Shown here: in pieces, positions 18,988 to 28,079 of the stretch | Layout of the letters: each line of letters starts with the position of its first letter | Numbering within the stretch: position 1 is the stretch's first letter | NCBI GenBank assembly: GCA_963814955.1 | Contig: CAWFEX010000008.1 | Location: forward strand, 744,001-808,000 | From: DATCJA01 sp963814955 | GTDB taxonomy: Bacteria > Acidobacteriota > Vicinamibacteria > Vicinamibacterales > UBA2999 | Direction of reading: 5' to 3' | DNA: 64,000 bases | Notes under the pieces: generated by a model | What the model was told of the DNA's origin: nothing | Database searches by the model: none | The model's input: the letters and a program-made list of their open reading frames with translations, nothing else | Translations under genes and position numbers: made by a program

Positions 18988-20587
18988 ATGACTTGCCAAA
19001 CCTTGATGAGCCGGCCGGCGCTGGCGCTTGTCGCAGGCGCATTTCTCGCAGCGTGTTCTTCGCAACCGGCAGAATCCCCGGCGGGCGCCACACCAGACGC
19101 AGATTCGAAGGCCGCAGAGCCCGCTCCGGAACAGGCTCTCCTCGAAGACCTGGTCGTGGCGAACCGGATTCTCACGCGCGAGGTAGGCATCCTCGACATC
19201 CAGGCGCACGTGAGCGCGCGCAGCCAGACGAATCCAAACCACTGGTACATGGCGCGCTTTGTCGCCCCAGGCGGCGCGAGCCTCAGCGACATGGTCGAGT
19301 ACCGACCTCGAGAGCACGCCGGTCAAAGGCCCGCGCAACGACAATGCACGTGAAACGTTCCTGCATGGCCAGATCTTCAAGGCCAGACCCGACGTCATGG
19401 CTGTCGTGCATGCGCACACGCCGGAGTTCGTGGCGTTCGGCGTGAGTTCCGTGCCGCTCTACTGGGGTCCAAACCGGCCGGTCCCGGTCTGGGATATTCG
19501 TCCAGTCAACAACGGCCGCAACGGCATCGTCAGCAGCAACCCGCTCGGCCAGTCGATGACGGAGAAGCTCGGCAACAATGAGGCAGTGTTGCTCTGGGGG
19601 CACGGAATCTCTCTCACGGCCAAGTCGCTGCCGGAAGCGATTCATCGGGTGGTTGCCCTCCGCACGAATGCCCGGTTGCAGCAAGCCGCCATATCGATTG
19701 GCAATCCGGCAACGCCCGAAGCGATTGTCGACGACGCGGCCGCGGACCAGACGGCGTGGGATCACTACAAGCGCATCGATTTGAAAGCGGAGAACGGGAA
19801 AGTACCGGCGAATCCGGCGCCGATGCCGTCGAAGCCGACCGATCCCATCGCCGCTTCGAGGCACGACCTGATGATCGCCAATCGCATCCTCGCGGACGAC
19901 TCCGTCGGGCTCCTCGATACCTCGGGTCACGTCAGCCTGCGCAATCCCAACAACCCGAACAGCTACTTCGTGGCCACCGCTGCGCCCGGCAGCGTTACCG
20001 GCAACGACATCGTCGAACGCGATATCACCAAGCCGGGCCCCGACACGATGGGACTGTCGATTGACGACGAGATCTACAAGGCGAATCCGAATGTGATGGC
20101 CGTGCTGTACTCGCGGGCGCCGGACATTGTTGCCTTCACACAGGGCGTGCAGCTGCGTCCCGTAGTCAACGGCGCCGCGTTCGTTGGTGACGGACTGCCG
20201 ATGTTCAACATGTCGACGCTGGATCCGAAGCAGCCGTTGCTGTCGAATCCGGCGTTCGGAAAAGGCGTTGCCGCCGCGCTCGGCACGAAGCAGGGGGTGC
20301 TGTTGTCCGGGCACGGTCTGGTGATGACGGGGCGATCCATTTACAACCTGGTCGGCACCTCGTATCAGCTGCGACAGAACGCCAGAATCCAGCAGCAGGC
20401 GATGGCGCTGCGGGGCAAGGTCACGCCGCTCAACGACATTACGGTGCCGCCGGAACCGCCAGGCGAAGGGAACGCCAATGCTGGTGCCGGTCCGCAGGGC
20501 GGGCGCGGAGGCCGCGGGGGACAACAGCTCGGTCCGCCTGAAGGGCGCGACTGGGTCTACTGGGCACAGACCATCCCGCTCGACTAA
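18988..20587 (+). CDS. Exported lipoprotein with two class II aldolase/adducin domains (frameshifted)
   Basis: About 530 residues through one shift. ATG 18988 follows GGAAGGTGA and gives a lipoprotein signal (GAFLAACSS). Two tandem class II aldolase/adducin domains follow. The first has LVVANRILTREVGILDIQAH, the metal-type motif VVHAHTPEFVAFG and a later WGHG. The second starts with DLMIANRILADDSVGLLDTS and keeps SGHG, but its HxH motif is changed to VLYSRAPDIVAF. The second copy therefore probably does not bind metal the usual way. Class II aldolases normally act on sugar phosphates in the cytosol, so export is odd. The break lies near 19302 (VEY to DLESTPVKGP), one extra base. The C-terminal region is Gly/Pro-rich. 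Confidence 0.8.
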
Positions 20588-20596
20588 GGGGCGGTC

Positions 20597-20620
20597 GCCG
20601 GCACGGACTCCCATGCCGGC
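20597..20620. terminator. Hairpin after the aldolase gene
   Basis: GCCGGCA at 20597-20603 pairs with TGCCGGC at 20614-20620 across ten bases, starting 9 bases after the stop at 20587 and before the convergent small gene. There is no U-tract. Confidence 0.4.
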
Positions 20621-20658
20621 CAGGTTCCGAGCTCCCGCGCGCGACGGCGCAATTGCCA

Positions 20659-20877
20659 CTAATGAAATTTCGCTTCGTCGAGGTGTGCGACGGACCGGCC
20701 GCTGGCCGCGCAGTGCTGACACTGGTACCGCGAGCCGCGGAAACGACCAGACGAGGTAGGAATCGGCTGCCAGCCTTCGACGTCCCAGCGCTCATCGTCT
20801 GACTCTGGCGCGTGCGTCTCGCACGCAACCTCGCCATAGACGGACCAATACAAACCGGTGGGAGTGGGGGGACGCAT
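20659..20877 (-). CDS. Small conserved Cys-containing protein
   Basis: 72 residues. AAGGAG seven bases upstream picks ATG 20877 over the in-frame ATG at 20913. The sequence MRPPTPTGLYWSVYGEVACE is followed by THAPESDDERW, then EGWQPIPTSSGRFRGSRYQC and QHC. A CxxC (CQHC) plus the earlier VACETHAP (Cys and His) could make a zinc site. I have the impression of a small conserved family in GC-rich bacteria but cannot name it. It lies convergent with the aldolase gene. Function unknown. Confidence 0.65.
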   Translation of the reverse strand: MRPPTPTGLYWSVYGEVACETHAPESDDERWDVEGWQPIPTSSGRFRGSRYQCQHCAASGRSVAHLDEAKFH

Positions 20878-21097
20878 GACCAACTCCTTACTTTGATGAG
20901 GAGCGCGCCCCAATCGCTGCCGCGAAGCGCGTGCGGCTCAGGAAAGCATGCTGATCCTACTCTTCGGGGAACCCGGAGGCAAATACCTGTTCCATAGTCG
21001 GGTTAGAGGTCGCGCAGTACCGATCGCGTATCGTTGCCAGCTGCGATACAGTCCGCGGGGTGAGGCTTGCGCAATATTCCGCCCTGTCCCGCCTGCG

Positions 21098-21727
21098 ATG
21101 ACGGCATCACGCCAGCACCTTTCGATGCTGCGGTCATTCACCGTGGCAGACGCTTTCACGATTGCCAACGCGAGCTGCGGCACCATCGCGATCTTCCTGT
21201 GCCTCGACTACGTGGCCACCGCCAGCGCCCGCTTCCTGTGGGTCGCCTTCCTCCTGCTGCCATTGGCGCTCGTATGCGACGTGCTTGACGGCTACGTTGC
21301 CCGCGCGCAGTCGCAGCGCCGGTCGGTGCTCGGGGGAGATCTCGATTCGCTAGCCGACGTCATTTCGTTCGGCGTGGCGCCGGCAGTGCTTGGCTTCACG
21401 TTGGGCTTGCGCGGCGGCTGGGACATGGTGTGCCTGACGTATTTCGTCGTATGTGGCGTCAGCCGTCTGGCGCGCTTCAACGTCACTGCCGAAAGCCTGG
21501 CCGACAGCCGCACCGGCAAGGTGAAGTACTTCGAAGGCACGCCCATTCCGACGAGCGTCGCGATCGTCGCGCTGCTGGCCCTGGCGTTCCAGCGCGGGAG
21601 AATCGACACGGCGCTGTGGTTCGGGGCCTGGCAGATCGGGCCCGCCGTGCTGCACCCCCTTGCGTTTGTCTACGTGGCAAGCGGAAGCGCCATGATCAGC
21701 GCCACGCTGCGGATTCCGAAGCCGTAA
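21098..21727 (+). CDS. pssA: CDP-diacylglycerol--serine O-phosphatidyltransferase
   Basis: About 210 residues. The CDP-alcohol phosphatidyltransferase signature is intact: CDVLDGYVARAQ, then GGDLDSLADVISFGVAP, giving the D-x2-D-G-x2-A-R-x8-G-x3-D-x3-D metal/catalytic pattern. The motif FTVADAFTIANASCG before it and RLARFN and YFEGTPIPTS after it are characteristic of PssA (type II phosphatidylserine synthase). It should make phosphatidylserine from CDP-diacylglycerol and serine in the inner membrane, the first step to phosphatidylethanolamine. An in-frame start as far up as 20948 exists, but the added residues look non-coding; ATG 21098 or 21125 is likelier. Confidence 0.88.
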   Translation: MTASRQHLSMLRSFTVADAFTIANASCGTIAIFLCLDYVATASARFLWVAFLLLPLALVCDVLDGYVARAQSQRRSVLGGDLDSLADVISFGVAPAVLGFTLGLRGGWDMVCLTYFVVCGVSRLARFNVTAESLADSRTGKVKYFEGTPIPTSVAIVALLALAFQRGRIDTALWFGAWQIGPAVLHPLAFVYVASGSAMISATLRIPKP

Positions 21728-21767
21728 GAGGAAAGCGCGCGCAGCATCGCGCGAACCTGTCAGCGGT

Positions 21768-23381
21768 ATGATCGCCCTCATGGCAACTCGTCCTGCTTTT
21801 GCGGCTGCAGTGTTGGCAATGAGCGTTCTCGGAGTCGCGCTACCGGCCGCCGCCCAGACAGCGCAGCCGCGCTCGTTGTACGACCGCTACACTGAACCGA
21901 TTCAGCTCTTTACGACCGGGCTGGGCACGTTTACGAAGCCGATCTCCTCGACCAGCAAGGAGGCACAAGCCTTCTTCGACCAGGGCTTTCAGATGATGTA
22001 CACCTTCGCCAAACAGGACGCCGTCCGATCCTTCCGTGAGGCGTGGAAACGCGATCCGGGCTGCGCGATCTGTTACTGGGGCGAAGCGTGGGCGTGGGGG
22101 TCGTATCTCAATGCGCCAATGAACGCCGAGGAAGCGCCGCACGCCTACGCGGCTGCGCAGAAGGCGCAGATGCTGAAAACCCGCGCCACGGCAAAGGAGC
22201 GTGAGCTCATCGATGCGATGGCGCTGCGATATGTCGAGAAATTCGACCCCGCAGGGCGGGTCGAGCAGGATCGCGCCTATGCGGACGCCATGCAGACGGT
22301 GTCGGCGCATTATCCCGACGACCTCGAGATCGCCACGCTCTATGCCGACGCCCTCTTCTTGCTCGAGCCTCGCCGCGGCACGCGCGATGCGAACGACCCG
22401 AACGTCCGTCGGCTGCACCAACTGCTGGAGAGTATCCTGGCGCGGGACGTGCGGCATCCGGGCGCCTGCCACCTCTACGTGCACGCCACCGAATCGACCA
22501 TCGTCCCGGGCCGGGCAGAGGCGTGCGCCGAGTTCCTGGGCCAATCGATTCCCGGCGCCAGCCACATCAATCACATGCCGTCCCACACCTGGAACGAAGT
22601 GGGCCGCTGGGGCGACTCGGTGCGCGCTAACCTGGCGGCGTGGCATTCGGATCAGAAAGCCGCGGTAGGGCAGGGCTTCGCCATCTATCCCGAGCACAAT
22701 CTGCACATGCTGCTCTACGCGGCGTCGTACGACGGTCAAGGCGCCATCGCGATGCGGGCCGGCAAGGATTACACGAAGCTCACCGGAGAGTCGTTCTATG
22801 AAGTGCTGACACTCATTCGCTTCGGCCGCTTCGACGAGGTGCTCGAGGTAACGAACCGGCCGAAGGCCGATATCCAGGGTGGGCTGTGGGACTTCGCCCA
22901 GGGCTATGCGCACCTCAAGCAGGGCAATACCGACTTTGCGGCACTCTATCTCGCGCGCGTCACGAAGGCCGCCGAGACGTCAACGGCCACATTCCGCGTC
23001 CATCCGGCGAAGAACCTGCTCAGCATCGTCGCGGGCATCCTGGACGGAGAGATTCGGCGGATGGCCGGAGACCTCGACAGCGCCATTGCCGCATTCCAGC
23101 GCGCCGCTGATCTGCAGGCGGCGCTCGTCTACGACGAACCGGAACCGCTCCCCTTCTCGGCGTTCCATTGGCTCGGCGCTGCCCTTCTTCAAAGCACCCG
23201 GTTCAGCGAGGCAGAGAAGGCCTACCGGACCGAACTGAAGGACCACCCGCACAACGGCTGGTCGCTGCTTGGTCTGCAGCAGGCTCTCGCGGGTCAAGGG
23301 ATCGCGGCGGCCGATGTGGACGGCGACCTCGCATCGAGTTGGTCGCGCGCGGACACCTGGATCCAGTCATCCCGCTTCTGA
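21768..23381 (+). CDS. Exported TPR-repeat protein
   Basis: 537 residues, with Sec signal ending LPAAAQ (start ATG 21768 or 21780, the first taken). Helical repeats of TPR type run through the chain: EAQAFFDQGFQMMYTFAKQD, AVRSFREAWKRDPGCAICYW, then C-terminal DLDSAIAAFQRAADLQAALV and FSEAEKAYRTELKDHPHNGW. The middle has the strongly conserved GACHLYVHATE and GASHINHMPSHTW, typical of this family of exported TPR proteins. It is probably a periplasmic scaffold; the His-rich middle might bind metal. Role unknown. It converges on the PQQ dehydrogenase gene. Confidence 0.8.
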   Translation: MIALMATRPAFAAAVLAMSVLGVALPAAAQTAQPRSLYDRYTEPIQLFTTGLGTFTKPISSTSKEAQAFFDQGFQMMYTFAKQDAVRSFREAWKRDPGCAICYWGEAWAWGSYLNAPMNAEEAPHAYAAAQKAQMLKTRATAKERELIDAMALRYVEKFDPAGRVEQDRAYADAMQTVSAHYPDDLEIATLYADALFLLEPRRGTRDANDPNVRRLHQLLESILARDVRHPGACHLYVHATESTIVPGRAEACAEFLGQSIPGASHINHMPSHTWNEVGRWGDSVRANLAAWHSDQKAAVGQGFAIYPEHNLHMLLYAASYDGQGAIAMRAGKDYTKLTGESFYEVLTLIRFGRFDEVLEVTNRPKADIQGGLWDFAQGYAHLKQGNTDFAALYLARVTKAAETSTATFRVHPAKNLLSIVAGILDGEIRRMAGDLDSAIAAFQRAADLQAALVYDEPEPLPFSAFHWLGAALLQSTRFSEAEKAYRTELKDHPHNGWSLLGLQQALAGQGIAAADVDGDLASSWSRADTWIQSSRF

Positions 23382-23429
23382 ACGCTCTGAGGAAGCCGCG
23401 TCGCGTAGACGAAGTCAATTGCCCGCGTA

Positions 23430-25391
23430 CTACTCAGTGTCGAGCGCAAATGCTACGAGTGCATCGCTCAACGGTTCCTCGCTGATCTTCGGGTGACCAC
23501 CGGCGGCGATCACGACGTACTGCTTCCCATTCGGGGCTCTGTAGGTCATCGGCGTCGCATGACCACCTGCGGGCAGCGCGCCCTTCCAGAGTTCCTTGCC
23601 GTTCTCGACATCGAACGCGCGAAGATACCGATCGACTGCGCCGCCGATAAATGCCAACCCGCCGGCCGTGATAATTGGTCCGCCGAGGTTGACTGAACCG
23701 GGCGGCACAGAAACGGTCGCGCCACCGAATCCCTGCATCGAGCCAAGTGGCACCTGCCAGAGGATCGATTCTGTATTGACGTCCAACGCGACGAGCTGTC
23801 CCCACGGCGGCGGGCTGCATGGGAACCCGGATGGGGAGACCAGAAATTGCCGGAACATTCCATACGGCGCGTCCCCCTGCGGGCCATACTCGCCGTCCTC
23901 GCGCCGACGTCGAGGATCATCAAACTCTTTACGGGGGAGAAGACGCGCTCTGGTCGGCAGATTGTTGGTGTTGACGACAAGCAGGCCGCGACCAGGGTCG
24001 AAGGCGTACCCGCTCCACGTCAGGCCTCCAGTGTTCCCCGGGTACAGCAGGCTGCCGCGCACGCTTGGCGGTGTGAAAAGGCCGTCGTTTCGCAGCCCGC
24101 TGATGGCTGCTCGGCAGGCTTCGCGATCGGCCGGCGTTGGCCCCCAGGCTTGGTCGGCTGATAGGCGTTGCGGGGTGAGAGCCGGCAGGGTCACAGGGAA
24201 CGGCTGTGTTGGTGAGGCCGTTTCGTCTGGCACATCGCTCGAGGGAACAGGCCGTTCCTGGATCGGCGACGCGGGGTCGCCCGAGTCTCGATGTAAGACG
24301 TAAATGAATCCGGTCTTGTTTCCTTGAATGACGACCGGTAGTCGCTGTGCGCCTCGAGTCAGGGTCGCCAGCAGTGGTGGCGACGCCGTGTCGTAATCCC
24401 AGAGATCGTGATGCACGAGCTGGAAGCCCCAGGCCACCTCTCCGGTTGCGGCACGTAGCGCGACAACCGAATTCGCCCACCTGTTATCGCCGGGTCGGAA
24501 GCCTCCGAAATAGTCAGGGCTTGCACTGCCTGTCGGCACGAACACGAGATGACGCTCGGGATCGGCCGCCATAATCGACCAGGCATTGGCCGCTCCACTC
24601 CTCCATCCGTAGCCGGGGGCGGTATTGGTCGCCGGAATCGGGTCCCATTTCCAACGGAGGTCGCCTGAGCGCGCATCGAAAGCCCGAACCACACCGCCCG
24701 GCATATCCACCCGGTCGTTATCGTTGATGGACGAGCCCACGACAACCAGGTCGTCGATGATGGCCGGCGGCGAGGTCATGTGATAGACGCCGGGGCGATA
24801 CGCGCTGACGTCGGCCAAACTCACTTGTCCGGCTTTTCCGAAGTCAGCGCACGGACTGCCGGTGGCTGCGTCGAGCGCGATCAGACGCGCGTCAAGAGTG
24901 GCCTCGTAGATGCGCCGGCGGCATGGCCGTCCAGCCGTTCCCCGCGGGTCAAGCCAGGTGGCCACTCCTCGGTTGATCAATCCGTCGCCGTAGTTCCACG
25001 TCGGATCGACCTTCGGGTCGTGCCTCCAGCGCTCTGTGCCGCGCTCGGGATCGAGCGCGATGACCTGGTTGGTCGGCGTCGTCAGGTACAGCGTGCCGTC
25101 TACGAAGATTGGTGTTGTCTGGAAGCCCGAGCGTCGACGGCCGCCGCCGCCATCGGACACATCGCCGGTACGAAATGTCCATGCCGCCGTGAGTCGCGCG
25201 ACATTGTCGCGACCGATGTCGGCCAGAGGCGAGTAGCGCATTCCGCCCGGGTCACGCCCATAAGCCGGCCACTCACCGTCACCCATCGACAGAGTCGGGG
25301 AGGGCGCGTCAGCCACACAACTGTTAAACAGAAACAGAACGATGATGAGGCAGAGCCATTTCACCACGATGCCGACTATAGGCGCGTCCAT
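23430..25391 (-). CDS. PQQ-dependent dehydrogenase (glucose/quinate/shikimate type, soluble domain)
   Basis: 653 residues. A lipoprotein-like N-terminus (LIIVLFLFNSC) is followed by an eight-bladed quinoprotein propeller: WPAYGRDPGGMRYSPL, FQTTPIFVDGTLYLTTPTN, ALDPERGTERWRHDP, YHMTSPPAIIDDLVVVGSSI, then FQLVHHDLWDYDTAS, GNKTGFIYVLHRDSG and the closing GGHATPMTYRAPNGKQYVVI. The HHDLWDYD segment carries the acidic residue of the active site in the membrane glucose dehydrogenase family. The usual N-terminal membrane helices are absent, so it is likely a periplasmic, lipid-anchored enzyme feeding electrons to quinone or cytochrome. The substrate is not readable. Confidence 0.88.
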   Translation of the reverse strand: MDAPIVGIVVKWLCLIIVLFLFNSCVADAPSPTLSMGDGEWPAYGRDPGGMRYSPLADIGRDNVARLTAAWTFRTGDVSDGGGGRRRSGFQTTPIFVDGTLYLTTPTNQVIALDPERGTERWRHDPKVDPTWNYGDGLINRGVATWLDPRGTAGRPCRRRIYEATLDARLIALDAATGSPCADFGKAGQVSLADVSAYRPGVYHMTSPPAIIDDLVVVGSSINDNDRVDMPGGVVRAFDARSGDLRWKWDPIPATNTAPGYGWRSGAANAWSIMAADPERHLVFVPTGSASPDYFGGFRPGDNRWANSVVALRAATGEVAWGFQLVHHDLWDYDTASPPLLATLTRGAQRLPVVIQGNKTGFIYVLHRDSGDPASPIQERPVPSSDVPDETASPTQPFPVTLPALTPQRLSADQAWGPTPADREACRAAISGLRNDGLFTPPSVRGSLLYPGNTGGLTWSGYAFDPGRGLLVVNTNNLPTRARLLPRKEFDDPRRRREDGEYGPQGDAPYGMFRQFLVSPSGFPCSPPPWGQLVALDVNTESILWQVPLGSMQGFGGATVSVPPGSVNLGGPIITAGGLAFIGGAVDRYLRAFDVENGKELWKGALPAGGHATPMTYRAPNGKQYVVIAAGGHPKISEEPLSDALVAFALDTE

Positions 25392-25533
25392 ATCGAGGCC
25401 AGACGAAAAGTCCCCGGTCTGCGTACAGGCCGTGTACCAGCTTCAGCTGAACCAGTGATCTGGTTCGCAAGGTCAACGGAACCCGGCTCGGCAGGGCTCA
25501 CGGGCATATGCATTGCTCCATTTGTCTATTGCA

Positions 25534-25749
25534 ATGAAGGTCCGCTTGACCAAAAAGCACGCCGAGTGCATCGACGGTGTTGATCTGACCGGACGGCAGG
25601 TGGGCGATGTCATGGACCTTGAACCACATGACGCCACACTGCTGGTTGCCGAACGGTGGGCAATGCCTGAGCGTCGTAAACGGTCGTCACCGACCGAGGA
25701 TCGACGCAGAGCTGAGGACCGTCCACGGCGCGACTCTGACGCACGATAA
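25534..25749 (+). CDS. Small conserved protein upstream of trxC
   Basis: 71 residues from ATG 25534 (an in-frame ATG at 25513 is also possible). The N-terminal part, MKVRLTKKHAECIDGVDLTG then RQVGDVMDLEPHDATLLVAE, forms a small beta-rich module with a charged tail (RRKRSSPTEDRRRAEDRPRR). Similar short proteins (MKVRLTRK...IDGVDLS...VGDVFDL) occur in Acidobacteria-like genomes; I cannot assign a function. The gap of 23 bases to trxC and same strand suggest one transcript. Confidence 0.6.
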   Translation: MKVRLTKKHAECIDGVDLTGRQVGDVMDLEPHDATLLVAERWAMPERRKRSSPTEDRRRAEDRPRRDSDAR

Positions 25750-25772
25750 CAAGACGTCGCGAAGGAGATCTC

Positions 25773-26246
25773 ATGAAGCTCGACCATCGCGGCGTCCTCG
25801 TCCTCTGCCCGTCGTGCGGCACGACCAACCGGCTCCAGTATCGATCACTCGAGCGCACGACGCGGTGTGGTAAGTGCCGTACAACGTTGCCCGCGCCTTC
25901 GGCGCCGATCGAGGTGAGCGATCAGACGGCCTTCGACGCGCTGGTGTCCGACTCGTCAGTCCCGGTCATTGTCGACTTCTGGGCCCAATGGTGCGGCCCC
26001 TGCCACATGATGGCGCCAGAGCTCGAGAAGGTCGCGCGCCACGTGGCGCGTGAGGCTCTCGTGGTGAAAGTGAACACGGAGACACAGCCGGAGCTGGCAG
26101 AGCGCTTCGGTATCCGGTCACTCCCGACGATAGCGGTCTTCCGCGACGGCCACGAAGCGACTCGCGTCGCAGGTGCACGGCCGGCCTCGGAGATCGAGGC
26201 GCTCGTGTCCCGGCCGACGCAGTCGTCGTCCACAAAAGCTGTCTGA
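25773..26246 (+). CDS. trxC: Thioredoxin 2 (zinc-binding)
   Basis: 157 residues. A strong AAGGAG precedes ATG 25773. The N-terminal zinc module has two CxxC pairs (CPSC 12-15, CGKC 32-35), which marks TrxC rather than TrxA. The thioredoxin fold follows with the active site WCGPC (73-77), DFWAQWCGPCHMMAPEL, and the cis-Pro segment RSLPTIAVF. It should reduce protein disulfides in the cytosol and, through the zinc finger, respond to oxidation. The Ser/Thr-rich tail is unremarkable. Confidence 0.95.
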   Translation: MKLDHRGVLVLCPSCGTTNRLQYRSLERTTRCGKCRTTLPAPSAPIEVSDQTAFDALVSDSSVPVIVDFWAQWCGPCHMMAPELEKVARHVAREALVVKVNTETQPELAERFGIRSLPTIAVFRDGHEATRVAGARPASEIEALVSRPTQSSSTKAV

Positions 26247-26264
26247 CCAGACTTCGCTCGCCTG

Positions 26265-27968
26265 TTACGCGTGCTCGAAAACCTCGGCAAATTGCTGCCG
26301 TTGGTCGTCGTTACCGAGCATCAGAAGCGTGCCGCCCTGCGGAAGCACGGTCTCGGCCGTGAGCTGTGTCGTGACGATCTCCCGCTCTTCGATGGCCACG
26401 ACGCTCAATCCCGTGAGTGAACCGATGCCGGTGTTCGAAAGCGGCTGCCCCGCCAGTGAGGGCGGCACCCGCACCTGGAACAGCCTGACCCCCTCGCCCA
26501 GCATCACCGTGGAGTCGCCGTTGACGAGCGACATGACGCTGTCGATTCCCAGCGACGTGTAGCTGAGCACGAAATCGGCGCCGGCGCGGTGAATGGCCTC
26601 GACGTTGCGCTCGTGCGTGATGCGGCTCACGATCCGGAGGCCGGGATTGAGCTTGCGGCAGTAGACCGCCAGGTAGATGTTCATGGCATCGTCGTTGGTG
26701 GTCAACAGCACCGAAGCGGCGCGTCCGACGCCCGCCCGTTCGATCGTCTCGCGGTCCGAGGCATCGCCCGCGTACACCGCATCCACGGTCGGCCCGAGGG
26801 TCGCAAGTGCCTTTTCATCGCGATCGAGCGCATAGACGACCAGCGCCTTTTGCTTCAGCGCCCGTGCGGCGGCCTGCCCGACCTTGCCCGCGCCAATCAC
26901 CAGCACCGGCGCCGTCGTGCCCTCCCGCGCAATCAGCGCATTGAGCGCGCCAATCTGCGGGGCCGATCCAGCCACGACTGCGACGGCATCGGCAGGAATT
27001 CTCGTGTGCGGGAAGGCGGGCTGCAACCGACCGCGCTCCCACAGCCCGACGACGCTCAAGCCGGTGAGCTCGCGCAGGTGCGTATCGCGCACGAGCGCGC
27101 CCGCAAGGACCGTATCGCGCACCGGCAGCTCGGCGACATGCACGTTGCGGAAGGACCCGATCACGTGTGCCTCCGCGCGGCCGGTATCAACCCGGTTGGC
27201 CAGCGACTCTCCGAGCTGGCGCTTCAGCGGCAGTACCGTGGTGGCACCACTGAGCTGAAGGATGTCAACCGAGTCCTCCTCCTCGACGACGGCCGCGATG
27301 TGCACCTGCGGGGCGACTTCGCGAACGGTCAACGTGATGTTCGTGTTGGCCGTATCCTCGCAGTTGGCGACGACAAGCCGTGCAGCAGGAGTGCGCAAGC
27401 GCTCATAGGTTGCGCGGCTGTCGTTCTCGCCGGCAATCACGGACAGATCGTCGCTGACAAACCCCGCCGCCTTCGCGGCGTCCGGCTCGACGATGAAGAA
27501 CGGTATGCGGGCCGCATTCAGCCGCTCGACCAGACCGGCCGCCACCGCGTCGTATTCGGTGATGATCACGTGTCCTCTCGTTCCGGCTCGGACCTCGCGC
27601 GGGGCGCGCAGCCGCACCCGCGACTCGAGCCAGGGCGCATAAAAGAGCCGGATGAACAGAAATGGCAGCATCACGAGAAGGAACACCACGCCCGACACGA
27701 GGACGACCATACTGAACAGGCGGCCGATGTCGCTCGTGAAGGTGATGTCGCCAAATCCCAGCGTCGTCATCACCACGAGCGTCCAGTAGAAGCCTGTAAT
27801 CCAAGAGTGCTGCTGACCCTCGACGCGGCCCATGATTACGTGGAAGAGCACGGCGTATACCGTGACCATGAGGACGAGAAAGGCGAAGTACTTCAGGAGA
27901 GCGGTGAGATTGGCTCGCGTCTCGCCGGCGGCAAAGAGGAAGCCGAACTGGCTGGACACATACTTCAT
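26265..27968 (-). CDS. Potassium channel with two RCK (TrkA-N/TrkA-C) modules
   Basis: 567 residues. Two transmembrane helices (about 24-46 and 83-108) flank a pore loop with the selectivity filter TLGFGD (69-74), a variant of TVGYGD. Two tandem cytosolic RCK modules follow. The first TrkA-N is GHVIITEYDAVAAGLVERL, with the dinucleotide glycines replaced by EYDAV; the second is canonical, VLVIGAGKVGQAAARALKQ. Each is followed by a TrkA-C domain (GALVRDTHLRELTGLSVVGL; GQPLSNTGIGSLTGLSVVAI). It is a K+ channel gated by nucleotides or ions, probably in the inner membrane. The first RCK nucleotide site looks degenerate. It converges on trxC. Confidence 0.88.
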   Translation of the reverse strand: MKYVSSQFGFLFAAGETRANLTALLKYFAFLVLMVTVYAVLFHVIMGRVEGQQHSWITGFYWTLVVMTTLGFGDITFTSDIGRLFSMVVLVSGVVFLLVMLPFLFIRLFYAPWLESRVRLRAPREVRAGTRGHVIITEYDAVAAGLVERLNAARIPFFIVEPDAAKAAGFVSDDLSVIAGENDSRATYERLRTPAARLVVANCEDTANTNITLTVREVAPQVHIAAVVEEEDSVDILQLSGATTVLPLKRQLGESLANRVDTGRAEAHVIGSFRNVHVAELPVRDTVLAGALVRDTHLRELTGLSVVGLWERGRLQPAFPHTRIPADAVAVVAGSAPQIGALNALIAREGTTAPVLVIGAGKVGQAAARALKQKALVVYALDRDEKALATLGPTVDAVYAGDASDRETIERAGVGRAASVLLTTNDDAMNIYLAVYCRKLNPGLRIVSRITHERNVEAIHRAGADFVLSYTSLGIDSVMSLVNGDSTVMLGEGVRLFQVRVPPSLAGQPLSNTGIGSLTGLSVVAIEEREIVTTQLTAETVLPQGGTLLMLGNDDQRQQFAEVFEHA

Positions 27969-28022
27969 GGCGCGCGACGTATGTTAGTGCGCGCCCTGCG
28001 TTCGCGGGATGCGGACTTCAGG

Positions 28023-28046
28023 TCCGCCTGAAGGCAGACACTACGT
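28023..28046 (-). repeat. Divergent copy of the dispersed palindromic element
   Basis: TCCGCCTGAAGGCAGACACT followed by ACGT matches the form TCCGGCTGAAGCCGGACACTACGT seen at 55433-55456, with a few changes in the stem. It lies in the space between the channel and pilT genes, next to another short inverted repeat (GCGGAC/GTCCGC). Confidence 0.5.
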
Positions 28047-28079
28047 TGTCGGTTGGATGAAGCGCTGAGCGCGCGGTAT

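Noticed and set aside
19283..20722. 479-codon minus-strand frame opposite the aldolase gene
   Set aside because: Shadow frame; the + strand carries signal peptide and two recognisable aldolase domains.
26589..28031. 480-codon + strand open frame opposite the potassium channel
   Set aside because: Its Arg/His-rich composition and lack of motifs mark it as antisense to the channel, whose filter and RCK motifs are clear.
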